Shown: positions 1 through 11,384 of the stretch, one piece after another
Layout: each line of letters begins with the position of its first letter
Numbering within the stretch: position 1 is the first letter of the stretch
From: Endothia cerciana
Taxonomy: Eukaryota; Ascomycota; Sordariomycetes; Diaporthales; Cryphonectriaceae
Assembly (NCBI GenBank): GCA_026119935.1
Contig: JALRMH010000003.1
Coordinates: 1,278,526 to 1,342,525 of the forward strand
DNA length: 64,000 nucleotides
Direction: 5' to 3'
The notes under the pieces: model-generated
What the model was told of the DNA's origin: nothing
The model's input: the letters and a program-made list of their open reading frames with translations, nothing else
Database searches by the model: none
Made by a program: the position numbers and the translations under genes

Positions 1-1846
1 TTACCCCACGCCATTGCTCCCCCGCATTTATCTAAGGAGGATGGGCTCGAGGATGGTACCCTCCCCCGCGATCCTGGCCAGCGGCGTTGAGTGGCAGGGT
101 GGGGCCGTGTTCCTCTCCCCTCTGAATAACAACCGAGGTCTGGAGCAACATTGAACACTACGTCTTTGGTTCCAGTATCGACGTCGCCAACGATCCCCTT
201 CCTGCTGTATCACTGTGCTGGACATGTACGAGCGAAACAGCGAACGACTCACGCTTGTCTTGCCCTTCGAAGGTGGACAAGCGAAGGTGACGGGAAAGAC
301 GTGGGAGAAATCTACAGGAGAGCACCCCCTGGTGTCCTTCGAAGATACGAGAGGCTGTCACTGTAAGGCACCGCTAGCGGACAAAAACGATGCAGGCCAT
401 CCCGCATCGACGTCAGCAGAGAGTTCGCTTCAAGTGGGTTGATACTGGTTGCCCTAACTCGTACTGGGCAGAATATGCTTATTGCAGAGATATTGCGCTA
501 CGCTCCTAACACGCACGCGGCTCGGGCTGACGCCACAGAGGTAATATCGCTCGGAGAGAAAAAAAAAAAGGTGCGTGGTACAGAATCTCACCGTGCTGCC
601 CTGGAATTTGTCTCTCGGCTCCTGCTCAAGCGAGTCGTGCATCGCCTTGCTGACGGATGTCGGGCTGCCTGCGGGACTTTGTCTCCAACAAATCTCCTCT
701 CGATGTGTCCGTATGCGACTGTGAATCGGGGCCTATGTACTAGGAAGAAGTTGACACCTCCGAGCTATTCTGGCGGATTTCCGAGTAGCCTCAGATCTCC
801 TGCGCCCCCGGGCACCTTCCTATGAGGCTATCCGCGCGCCGCTCCTCGTGGGGAGTTTCGAGAGCTGATTCTTCTTCTCCTCCTCCCGCCGAAGGGTATC
901 CCTGAGTTCGGATCCCGTTTGCTGGGCGGGCTGGTACCGCCCCGCTGGAATCTAGCGGCTCTCGTCTGCCCTGGTGGCACAAGTGCCAGCTCGGCTTCTG
1001 AACAGGTTCAAGATCTAGGGGAAACCCTTACCTCATCAGGCCTTGGATTCACCCGACTCACAGGGGACGGACCTCCGAGCATTCTGAGTGAGACTCGTCG
1101 CTACGGCAAGATGTGGAAATGCTCACAGCTCGTCTCTGACACCAAGCAGTGCAGAGGTGCCCACACGTTTTCTGCCGCAAAAGCTCGGACCCGGAGTTGA
1201 TGCCAAGATCCCTGGCTGCTCTGTCACGGGCGGAGGCCGGCGTTAGGAGATGCATAGAGCGTATGCCTCCCGATTAGGCGAGTGTCGCGCCGTCTCGTCC
1301 GCACGCGGAGATATTAATAACGTCTTCTCCGTGGGGACGACGGACCATGGAGATGAGTCTGTCATGAATTCGTATCATTCCTAGGTGACGGAACGTCAAC
1401 AGATGAAGCTCGGCGTCTCGGAGCCGCTCTGCGATGACATGTGCTTGGTAATTCCGGCCCTCCAGCCTTGTGGCACACCTGTTCGGAAATCGAGGTTCTC
1501 CCGAGTTATGCATAATGGCCCGGACGAGCCGATTAGAAAGCAGCACACACTCCGGCGATAACGTGAGCCTTGCGAGCCTCGCGACGAAGTGCTGGCCGTA
1601 TTTACAGCGGCTTTGCATTAGACGCCCTCAGGAACTAGTGGCTGTCTGGCTCGGAATGGTCTCGATGACAAGTACACATTTTTGCTGCCTTTGTAGTGGC
1701 TATAAAGATGGACGTTGTCCATGATTTCCGTCTTGAGATGAGACACTTCATCAAGCATCACAGCGCTCTGACACCTGATGTCCATTACTCGACTGAATAA
1801 GACCATAACCAACTTGGGCAATCGAATCCAACGAGCATATTCCACA
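1..1846. other. Intergenic stretch, no supported gene
   Basis: Short open frames occur on both strands (for example 439-825 + and 1274-1618 -). None shows a recognisable domain, fungal-type splice junctions or a steady codon bias. There is an A-run near 560. I see no RNA gene or mobile element. The last few hundred bases before 1847 are presumably the promoter of the NmrA-like gene. Confidence 0.5.
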
Positions 1847-2944
1847 ATGTCCCCCAAGTACGCCAAAGACCAGCCAGCCGGCTTCGTCAACCGCATTGAG
1901 AAGGTCGCCATCGTGGGCGTACGTGTTGTCCCCCCCCCCCCCCATCTCAGCGCAGCTGCTGAAGTGCATCCTCTCCGCTAATACAGCCTCCAGGCCGGCG
2001 GCAGGATGGGCTCTTACTTCGCCAAGCACCTCCTCGCCACTGGCAAGCACACCGTCACGGCGCTCGCGCGTGTCGGCAGCACGGCCAAGCTCCCCGAGGG
2101 CGTCCGCCGCGCCGAGATCGACTACGCCGACGAGTCGACGCTCGTCGAGGCCATGCGGGGCCAGGACTTCCTCGTCATCACGCTCGCCCCGACCGCCGGC
2201 AGGGACCCATTCAGCCCGGAGGCCAAGCTCATCGACGCAGCGGCCAAGGCCGGCGTCCCCTACGTGATGCCCAACGCCTACGGCCCGGACCTCGCCAATG
2301 AGGCCATGATGACGCAGATCATCATCGGGAGGTCCTTCTACGCCGCCAGGGAGCACATCGAGAGGCTGGGGGCCAGCAGCTGGGTCGCGCTGGGGTGCGG
2401 CTACTGGTACGAGTGGTCGCTGGCCGGGGACGGGCAGCACCGCTTCGGGTGCAGCATCAAGGACAGGACCATGACGTTCTTCGACGAGGGCGAGGAGAAG
2501 ATCGCCACGTCCACGTGGGACCAGTGCGGCCGGGGCCTGGCGGGCTTCCTGAGCCTCAAGAGGCTCCCCGAGGACGCGGGCGACAAGGAGGCCGCGGTCG
2601 ACAACTGGGCGAACAAGCCCCTGTACATCGCGAGCTTCCGCGTCAGCCAGAAAGACATGTTCGAGAGCGTCAAGCGGGTCACGGGCACGACGGACCAGGA
2701 CTGGAAGATCGAGCACGTCAACTCCGAGGCGAGGTTCAAGGAGAGCGTCGAGGCGATGCAGAAGGGTGACCCGAAAGGCTTCTCGCGGCAGATGTACACG
2801 AGGATCTTCTTCCCGACGGGGGAGGGCGACCACTCGAGGCATGGGCTGGCGAATGAGACGCTGGGGCTGCCGGAGGAGGATATAGACGAGTCCACGAGGG
2901 AGGCGCTGCGTCTGCTGGAGACGGGAGTGCTTAGCTACAACTGA
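1847..2944 (+). CDS. NmrA-like NAD(P)-binding Rossmann protein
   Basis: Two exons, 1847-1918 and 1994-2944, predict 340 residues. The 75-nt intron starts GTACGT, contains a run of about 14 C and ends CCAG; joining the exons restores the glycine-rich nucleotide loop IVG-AGGRMG at residues 22-30. The body follows the NmrA/isoflavone-reductase-like plan: a beta-alpha-beta dinucleotide fold, then a hydrophobic strand (FLVITLAP) and a later substrate half. Family members are NAD(P)-binding regulators or small-molecule reductases; no substrate can be read from the sequence. The start is the first in-frame ATG before the loop. There is no signal peptide, so it should be cytosolic. A long open frame on the opposite strand is a GC-rich shadow. 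The exon join is firm because phase and motif agree; the exact function is open. Confidence 0.87.
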
Positions 2945-3656
2945 GAGGATGAAGAGAGAGGCATGATGATGGTATGAGTATACAAATGGAGAGCATAGTG
3001 TTGGTGCGAGCCTAGCATCCGGAATGTGAGACTCGGTGTCCGCGTAATATTCCGAGTCTCATCTACGGACGTGAACCCTTGTTATAGATATCATTCTCTG
3101 TGGCAGCGCCACTTGCTGGGGCAGGGAGAGCTTGAAGCCCTGGCACCCTCCCTGACTTGAACCGTCTGTGCTTCCGTGGACGTGCGCCTTATTCACAATG
3201 TGACCTGATCAGGTCCTGGATGTTCCTGATATTGGAATCTCGTAAGAACCTCTCGGTCTTTGGCATCATCAGGCTTGTAAATGCTGTTTGGGCATCAACG
3301 ATGATGAAGTTCCCCGCCCCGGCCCTGAAGAGCCCAGCCCTTGAAGAAGCCCCTGGACACGGGTCTGCAGGCAGCGGGTTGTTGCCGCCATTATTGAACT
3401 TACAACAGTAGTAGTAGGCCAGTCTCAGCCTACCATAACCATGGCCCCCGTAGGTCCGCCTGGGTCGCAGCCTACTAATATCAGGCTCACTTGCGCGTCT
3501 CAACAAACCGTTTTCGATCTCATGCAATAAAAGTCTTATCACGGCACAAGGTCCAACAAGAAGATCTGGTCTACCACTGACCCCGTATCTCACGCGCGCA
3601 CAACCAGGAGCCTTAACAAACCCCACCACCCAACCCCCCCCCCCCCAAAAAAAAAG
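2945..3656. other. Intergenic region between NmrA-like gene and fta4
   Basis: This stretch holds the 3' flank of the upstream gene and the leader of the kinetochore gene. No coding region is supported. It ends in a C13-A9 homopolymer composite at 3634-3655 that abuts the next start codon. Confidence 0.5.
3634..3655 (+). repeat. C13-A9 homopolymer composite abutting the fta4 start
   Basis: Thirteen C are followed by nine A, then a single G and the ATG at 3657. The same C13-A9 composition recurs at 11363-11384. Such a tract in the last bases of a 5' leader is unusual and could affect start-site scanning, or it could be a site of assembly error. Confidence 0.9.
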
Positions 3657-4662
3657 ATGGCGCCGCCACCACCAGCCCCGACCATCCTGGCCCTGAAGCA
3701 GGACTTCCTCGCCGCGCAGACGCGCCTCCTCTCACAGCCGCTCCAGCCGAGCCGGGCCTGGCGGCGCGCTAACGGGGCCGCAGGCGACGACGGCCAGCGG
3801 CTCACGGAGAGGGCCGTGGACGACGCGCTCCTCCGGCTGAACCACACGCTGCAGCAGCACGCGAGGCGCGTCTACCCGCCCCAGGCGACGCGGCACGTCG
3901 CCGAGCAGATCGACGGGCTGTACCTGGCGGCCGGGGAACGCCACGCCGGGGGCGGAGGGCGCGAGGGGGAGGAGGACGGGGACGGGGACGGCGTTGGCGA
4001 CGACGACCACGCGTGGAGGATGCAGGGTGCTGATTATGGTTGGTCTCAGAAACCCACACCCACAACAACCCACGCTTCACCTTCCGGGCACAGGAGATGA
4101 GGTAACGGGGCCCGAGGAAGGGGGAGGAGGCGCGGCCTACTATAGAGCCAGGGCTAATTTTTTTTATTTTATTCCAACCGCACAAGCAAACACCGATATC
4201 ATATCCTCCCTCCCGCCATCCTGGGAGGTAGAGCGGGAGGCCGCGGCACAGCCCCTCGAGGCAAAGCGCTACGCCGACCTCGTCGGGCGGCTGCAGGGCC
4301 TCTCCGCGCGCAGGGACGAGGCCGAGGCGCGCGTCCGACGGCTGCGGGGGATGAGGGCGCTGCTCCGGCCCTTCGACGTCGAAGGCGACACCGACGCCGC
4401 CGGCGGGGGTTCATCCTCCACGGGGGCGAACGGCGTCCAGGAGAACCTGGTCACACGCGACGGCGAGGTTGAGAGGGAGCTGGAGCGCATGCGGATGCTG
4501 CTCGCCCGCGTGGGCGACAAGGTCACGAGGCTGAAGGGGAGGGAGGGCTCGGGGAGCTCTGATGAGGACGACTTGTTTGGGGACGGGGACGCGATGGTTG
4601 TGGACGATGTAGAGGTGGAGGAGGGGAGAAAGGTCGAAGGGCTGCTGCACGGTCTGAGATGA
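3657..4662 (+). CDS. fta4: Kinetochore Sim4-complex subunit Fta4 (CENP-U/CENP-50 like)
   Basis: Two exons. The first runs from 3657 to 4026 or 4038 (two phase-equivalent donors) and the second from 4187 to 4662, giving 281 or 285 residues. The acceptor at 4186 follows a CTAAT branch-like motif and a T-rich tract; the intron of about 150-160 nt is long for this window. The N-terminal half has the Fta4 pattern: LKQDFLAAQTRLLSQPL, then an NHTLQQH segment and a RHVAEQID helix. The C-terminal half has ENLVTRDGEVERELERMRML followed by a coiled coil and an acidic tail. Fta4 belongs to the Sim4/COMA-like inner kinetochore complex and acts at centromeres. I recognise the family from memory of its conserved segments, not from a search. 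The gene converges on the calpain gene downstream. Confidence 0.83.
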
Positions 4663-4974
4663 GGTCTCAATCGCCGCGGGAACCGGGCCAGCCTCGTGCA
4701 TGTGTTCGGCTGCGTCAGGGCGAGGCTGAGGGACATGGGATTCGCGTATTTGTGCAAGCTGGCGTCCGAGAGCGAAGGGCCCTATACTACCAGGCAGATT
4801 GCCCTCAGGATTCGACGAGAGCTTCACCGCAAAGAGCACAAGTCACCACGGTCATAGTGATAAGTATAGGATGCGTTTTGATTCTCCAAAAAGCATAATA
4901 CCCTAGAGCCGGCTACGGTATCTTAAGAAGCATTCTGAGCCTCTGAGCCATCCTCCTCCCTCTTTACAACTGCC
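4663..4974. other. Convergent 3' intergenic space
   Basis: This is a 312-base gap between the stop codons of the Fta4-like gene (+) and the calpain gene (-). It should contain both 3' UTRs. No other gene or repeat is seen. Confidence 0.6.
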
Positions 4975-7900
4975 TCAGCTGGTCCGCCCCTGAGTGTCGC
5001 TCTCGACATTTACTTTCTCGCCAGCCTTGGCACCCGCGTTTTCAGATTCCCCAGCCCTGTCTTTGCTCTCATTGCCCTCACCGGCCTCGTTTTCCTCCTT
5101 CACCGTCGCCTGGGCGCTCAGCGTAGGAGGCTGCTCGCCGACCGCGTCCTTCGCGCTGTCATCGACATCCAGTACCTTGCTCTCCTCCTTGTCCCCCTTG
5201 CCCTCGTCCTCCTTCTCATCATCCGCCTCCTCGTCGCTGCTCTCGTCCCACAAGTACGGATTCGGCCTTTCCACCCTGAGCCTCACCACCTCCTGGTCCC
5301 CGTCCGCGGCCGCCTCCGCACCCCCGCCCTCCGGCATCTTGTAGTACACGCGCAGCCCGAACACGCCCACCGCGTTCCAGGGATCCTTCTCGAACTCGTC
5401 CATCGGCTCCTCCGCCGTGTTGGTGGTGGGCTGCGCCGCCGGCGTCTTGGCCATGGCCTTGAACGCGGCGGCCCGCGCGTTGGCCATCCAGAGGTCGATC
5501 TCGTTCTCGCTGACATCGGAGACGTCGTCGGCGTCGGACTCGAACTCGGAGTCGGAGCACGCGCTTGAGCTGCCGCTGTCGGAGAGCGAGGGTCCCACAT
5601 AGCGGCCCGGCACCGGCGAGCCCGGGGCGTATGCCCCGCGGAGGTGTGGCGAGAGGTGGCCGAAGTCGCGAGGCGGGCCGTGCGGAGGGCCGTAGTGGGC
5701 ACGTGGCGGAGGGGGAGGCGGGGAGTACACGCCGTGCATGTGAGCCGGGGACCCGCGGCGAACGGGCAGGGGAGGGGCAAAGGGCAGGCCGGGGCCGGTC
5801 TGCACGCCCACGGACTTGTTCTTTGGGATGCTCGTCGCCGGCCCGGCTGGCCTGGGTGTGGGTAGACCGCCTTTGGCTGAGGAGGGGGCCGCTCTGTCTT
5901 CGGTATCCGTCTCGGCGGCTGTAACGTAGTCCTCCTCCTCCAGGGGCTCCTCGCCTTCGACAGGTGCTGATTTGGCCGAGGCGTTGCTTGATCTAGGTGT
6001 ATTATCGCTGGCCTCTGTGCTCGTACTTGAGCCTTGTCCTCGACCTTCTGCACCGGCCGGGATCTCGAGCTTGACCTGCTTCTCCTCGGCTGGGGCCTGA
6101 GTCGCTGCATCTTCGGTGTGTGACTTCTCTGAGACATCGTTCTTAGCCTCAGCCTCAGCCTCAGCCTCAGCCTCAGCCTTAGCCTCAGCCTTCTGCGTCT
6201 CCTCCGGCTTTTCTTCCTTATTTTCCGTCGGAGCTTCCGCAGTCTGAAGGTTCTCCTTACCAGCAGCCTGTTCCTTGTCCTCAGCGCCTCCGCCCTCAGT
6301 CTGTTTATGCGTCTCATCAACAGCACCTTTCTTATCCGTAGCGGGGACACCCTCACTCTGACCGACCTTCTCACCGGAAGGGCCCTGGCTGCTTTCTTTT
6401 CCAGTCTTGGCCGCGGCCCTCGCCTCGGTCCCAGCCTTCCCCTTCTCTGCGGGCTCGCCATTCTCAGCCTTCGTCCTCGACTCCCTTCTCGCCGCCCTCC
6501 TCTCGGCCCTAGCCTTGTTCTTGGCCTCCAGCCTCTCCCTGGCCCTCCTCCCCTTCATCTTGTCCCTGAGGGCCGCCTTCTTCTTCTTCTTCTTTTCCTC
6601 GATCAGGAACTTCGCCCAGCTCTTCCTCTTCCTGTCCATCTTCCTCTGCTCGAACGCCTCGCGCGCCTCCTTCTCCTCGGGAGTCTCTATGATCTTGCCC
6701 TTGGAGTGCGCGACGTCGTACGCCAACCCGATGCGGAGGAGCTTCTCGCGCCGGTCCTTGGCGTACGCGCGCACGACCTCCTCGACGGGCATGATGTGCT
6801 CCCTGCGCTGGGCGTCGATCTTGACCACGACGACGTACTCGCCCGCCTCGAGCTCGAGCTCGACGTTCACGCTGCGGTTCATGCGGTACGCGTTCTGGCT
6901 GCGCACGACGTAGTCCTCCGCGCCGGCCCGGTGCACCCGGAAGCTCAGCTCGAAGCGGTACTGGCCCTGGAGGCCCCCGAAGTAGCGCTCGTCGAGCTGG
7001 GAGAACACGATCACCACGGGCCCGGACCTGGCGAGCGAGAAGGCGAACTTGGTGTCGTGGTAGTCGACGGTCCACGGGACGTTGAGGGTCGTCCAGATCG
7101 AGGCGACCTTCCACTCGCCGGGGCTGAAGAGGCGGGTCCGGTCGAAGGCCTGGTACTTCTTGAGCAGGTCCGAGTAGCTGATCCAGAAGGATCCATCGTC
7201 GCCGAACTTGTGGTCGAGCTTCTGCAGCCATTCGGCTGTCCATTCCTCTGTGAGCACCAGCGTCAGCAATCTTCATTTTCGGGTCGTTCCAAGGGCGGGC
7301 GAGGGAGACGTACTTGACCCGTCGGACCAAGGGCCCTTCCACTCATGTTTCCCCCACGGATTCTTGAGCAGGACAAGCCGCACGTCATCGATCTCACACG
7401 CTTTGAGGACCGAGTAAGCATGCAACTCCACTATCCCCTTGCGCTCACCCCAACCTCGTCCCCAGACACCGGTCGAGCAGCCGAATAGGAAGTCCTGGTT
7501 GACCTTCATGAGCTCTTCGTTCCAGAAGTACTCCTTGTCGAGGATGTCGCTCGTATAGACCTCCGAGGTGACACCGCCCGTGAGGTCCTCAATACCCTCG
7601 CCGCCGAAGCCCCCCTCGATGGCAGAGTAGTCGCCGTGAGCCTTGGCGTAGGCCTTTTCGAGGAGCGGCAGCCAGGTCTCGTTAGGGTTGACGCATTGTG
7701 CGAAGTACTATTCCTGAAGTGTCAGCCGGGCCGAGGGGGGGGGGGGGGCGGGGCTCGTGGACTTCTTGGAGGGTGGACCTACCAAGGCACCGCTGTTCGA
7801 CTGGTAGGCCTTGCGGTAGGCCTCCTCAGAATTCACACGCTCGCGGTCTTCCCAGAGGATGCGCTCGAACAGCGACTCATCATAGTCCGGTTTGGTAAGA

Positions 7901-8902
7901 TACAACTGCGAGGCCGTGTCAGCGTCCTCACACGCCAGGTCAGGCGAAGGGGGCCATGCTCACCTTGTCATCGATGATCTCACTGAACCACTCGCCGTCC
8001 CGATGGAACACAAAGCCGTACACACCAACGTCCTGGTCATGCGCGACACAGCACCGCTCGATCAGGCCAGGCTTGTTACTGAGCGTGCACAGCGCGGCCA
8101 TCAGCCAACAGTCTCCGTCACGGCCCTGGCGGACATCGTTCTCCGTGGGGCCGTCGATGAAGAACTGTGGGTTATCAAATATGTCGACGACCCTCTTGAC
8201 CGCCTTGGGCCGGAAGGTCTGGTCCATATCGCCGTCCGGCTGCGCCGTCTCCTTCTCCAGAGCGCTCAGGAGGCCCAGCACACCACCGGACCCGGGCCCG
8301 GCCGCGGTCTTTGATGTCTTGGGGGCCGCCTGTGGTGCCGCCGCCGCCGACCCGTCCCGGTCCTTGAGCGGCAGCTCTCGCCCGTGCACCTTCCGGGTCC
8401 GGTAGTAGACCCGGTGGTCATCGCGCACGTTGTCCAGGGAGTCGAGGCAGTCGCGGCGGTTGAGCCCCTGGTCCAGCTCCAGGTCGAAGTGCGGGTCGCG
8501 GTACTTCTGGTTGACGCGGCGGCACTCCTTCACGATCTGGGCGACCTTTCGCCTGCACTGTTCGGCGGCTGCCTCGTAGGACTGCTCGGTCGTCTTGGCC
8601 GGCGCCTTGGACTTGGCCGAGGCGCGGCGGGCGGCGCGCTCGGCGAATTCATTCTGGGGAATGATGGTTGTTGCTGGGGTGCGTAGTCAGCAGGTGGTGG
8701 GTGGTAAAGAGGAGACTGTACGGAAGACCCCAATGGGATGGTGATGCGGTCCTGGCTCACCTTTACCGGGAGCTTTGGTCTTATACTTGGCCCAGAACTC
8801 ATCGACCTTCTGCTGCGGCGTCTGAGGCGCCTTTCTTTTACTGCTGCGTACCCTCGAGTGTCGCACGGGCGACACGCTCCTGGAAGAACTCAGATCGGAC
8901 AT
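4975..8902 (-). CDS. Calpain-type cysteine protease with long charged C-terminal tail
   Basis: Five exons, 8902-8761, 8673-7964, 7905-7783, 7707-7314 and 7247-4975, are joined in phase and predict 1213 residues. The papain-like triad is visible: Cys236 in DGDCWLM, His421 in ELHAYSVL and Asn441 in KNPWG, with the 20-residue His-Asn gap normal for calpains. A C2-like domain III follows in the last exon. The remaining 550 or so residues form a Lys/Glu/Ala-rich, probably disordered tail with an EA dipeptide run (6148-6184), a proline-rich stretch and acidic patches. Calpains are intracellular, usually Ca-regulated processing proteases; fungi hold several uncharacterised forms. The start at 8902 is the first Met in a frame consistent with the exon 1 donor. 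One intron contains a long C run on the coding strand. Substrate and regulation are unknown. Confidence 0.93.
6148..6184 (-). repeat. Hexanucleotide repeat coding Glu-Ala dipeptides
   Basis: About six copies of a CAGCCT unit lie in the calpain tail and read as alternating Glu-Ala on the minus strand. The tract is in frame and adds only length to a disordered region. Confidence 0.9.
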
Positions 8903-10080
8903 GATGAAGGGGTTGGGACGAGCCAGGGAATCCTCGCCCGGAAGGGCGGCTCTCTGTGTGCTGTCTAGTCCGGTCCTTGGAAACGATGGCATGTAGTCAA
9001 GATGCCTGTTGATCCCTCTCAGCACGGGACGTACTGTGAGGTTCTCCCTGGGGGGCCCACACAGACAAACTGCCCCAAGAGCGTCTGCACGGAGGGCTCT
9101 TTATCTCCCCCAACAAAAAAAAAAACAGATCCTGGAGGCAAGAGGAGGAACACTATGAAAGAGAGGGGGCGGGGGGGGGGTTCCTAGTCGCAAAATCGAG
9201 GCAGCCAACCTCGAGGGCCGAGGAGTTGGCTTAGTTAACAGGACCGTATGATGAAAGGCCCCAGGCGTCTGCACCGGGCTGTATATACCAAGAGCAGCGA
9301 GACGTGACCCTGTTTATGCCAGTATTCTCGCCTCGCCCGGGTCGATTGGAGATCGGTGACCCCGGTTTTCAGACTCACAAGGCCTCCTCTCAGGCCTGGT
9401 TGGGGGGAGTACGAGGGCAGGTTGACAAATCGAAGAGACAAAGCGACCTGACGAGGAAGAGTGAGGGAGGGTGAGGAAGAGTTAAGGGTCGAGAGGCTAG
9501 ATTGAGGAAGGAGAGAAAAAGATGGGGGCCAGGAATATCAGGTCAGGCCGCAGGCCGCGCCTAACAAGGCTGCAGGTTGCAGTGGCTGCCTCCTCCCCGA
9601 ACGCTGTCGTACCTATGATCCCGAGTGTCCCGTTCCGGTGCTCTGCAGGACAAGGGCGCCTGAGTTATGCCGCGACCACCGATGGGGCTGCCGACTGCAA
9701 CGGCGGCCGGACGACAGGACCCACGACGGCTGTGACGAGGACCAGCCGTGATAGACGAGGCTGGAGGGGTGAGGAGGACAGGACAGGACGACGCAGTGGT
9801 TAAAAGTCCGGAAGCAGGATATCATGTGCTGCAACCCACGGCGATGCGGACATGCGATCGGGATGAGAGAATGGAACGGCAGAGCAAGAAGGGAAAGAAG
9901 GGAAGAGGATGGCCTCGGCCACACTGGAGACGAGAAAGGAACTGAGAGGTGCTCGACCGGCCAGCTGACGGGCAGAACACGACATGCAACCAAGACATGT
10001 GTAGTAGGCCCCCCAGCCGGAGAAGCGAGGCGCTCGCCGTCCAATCCCTCAAAGTCCCGACCAGCTGTCAGGATGACAGG

Positions 10081-10121
10081 TTCCTCCTCCTCCTCCTCCT
10101 CCTCCTCCTCCTCCTCCTCCC
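10081..10121. repeat. (CCT)n trinucleotide microsatellite
   Basis: Roughly 13 perfect units of CCT/AGG in the intergenic stretch upstream of the calpain gene. No coding role is supported. Confidence 0.95.
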
Positions 10122-10710
10122 TCCAGCCAGCGCTGGGAGGCGCAGATGGACGCACGGCATGAGACGCCACAGCGAATAGCCCGTGTCATTCTTTGTCTGC
10201 CCGCCTGGCGGGACCGACAGCACGGCGCAGCGTCTGTGTGAGGAGGTGGTGCCGTCCACCCCTCCCCTCCCCCTCTCCGACAGGTCGGGAAAAGGTTGCG
10301 GGTGTGACCAGACCGCGGACGGAGTCGTCTGGATCAGGTAGGATACTGGACGGACGGTCGCGGTCGCGCAGATATCACGTCGTAGCAGGCAGCAGAGCGG
10401 GCGAGATGCGCAGAGGAAGATGACAACCACCACAAGGAAATGCAGTGAGACGTCCAGGCCTGCCCTCGTCCCCCGCCCCCCCCCTCCCCCTCAGAGACGG
10501 CCGCCGACAGATTGCAGCACGAACAGGCGGGATGCATGCACCTCGTATGCGAGGGAGAAGCAAGAGGGAAAGGAAGTGCAGAAAAATAAGGCTGAGGGCG
10601 GATCGACTGGTGACTGGCTGCTGTGATCTGGCCCCGCCGGGACCCCAGATTCTGAGCCTGGGGGAGGGTCAGGCCCCTGCCAGGGAGTGTGAGGCCCCCC
10701 CCTGCCAGCA

Positions 10711-10776
10711 CGCCGGGGTGCCGGGGTGCCGGGTCGCCAGGGTGCCAGGGTGCCAGGGTGCCAGGGTTCCAGGCTC
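10711..10776. repeat. Degenerate 8-bp tandem repeat
   Basis: About seven head-to-tail copies of a unit close to AGGGTGCC, with variants GGGGTGCC, GGGTCGCC and AGGGTTCC. It is a minisatellite-like block with no open frame I would trust. Confidence 0.85.
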
Positions 10777-11362
10777 ACGACGGCCCTTCGGGATATCATC
10801 CTTGCTGGTGCCCACCTCCTATTGTCTCTGAACTGACCGACCGCCTGCGAACTTCTTTGTATATGGGTGGTGAGGGTCGTTCCCCAACCCCCCCCCCCCC
10901 ACCCGGGACGGTCAGACGGGACAAGGCATCGCAGGTGTTGAGGAGACCGTTGTGCTCTAGCCAGGAGGAAAATAGGTCATCCATCAGGCAGTCACCCCAC
11001 CAGTCAGGAATTCCATGGTCGTTGTTGGTTTGGGTTGAACAATCGGACGGACGGGTACATCCGGACACAGGGGACACTGCACCAACGCTGCTATGTACAA
11101 GCGAGCAACCTGTGGCCTGGCCTGGCCTAACCCAACCAACAACACCATGACATCCCGCTGTCGATGTCCCTCCCACGCGGCTGGTTGGCCCCCAAACCAC
11201 CTTGAAGAGATCCGAGTCGCGGGAACACACACAAGAGTCCGCCAGTGCCCAGACTGGTGTCATCCCACGTGTGTCACGGTCCTGACGGCCAGAGAATGGC
11301 CGGGTCATTAAAAAAAAAATTTAAAAAAATTAGAGAAAAGCCCGTCTACTTCGCCACCCATT

Positions 11363-11384
11363 CCCCCCCCCCCCCAAAAAAAAA
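11363..11384 (+). repeat. Second C13-A9 homopolymer composite
   Basis: Thirteen C followed by nine A, identical in composition to the tract at 3634-3655. It sits in the intergenic stretch and is preceded by an A/T-rich segment near 11310-11335. Confidence 0.9.

Noticed and set aside
439..825. Plus-strand open frame of 128 residues
   Set aside because: No known domain, no codon bias and no splice partners; likely chance.
1751..2842. Long minus-strand open frame (363 residues) opposite the NmrA-like gene
   Set aside because: It is antisense to a recognised protein; its Arg/Leu/Pro-rich composition is typical of the shadow of a GC-rich gene and it has no domain.
6307..7317. Plus-strand open frame (336 residues) across the calpain gene
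   Set aside because: Leu-rich shadow of the minus-strand calpain exon; no motif and no splice context.
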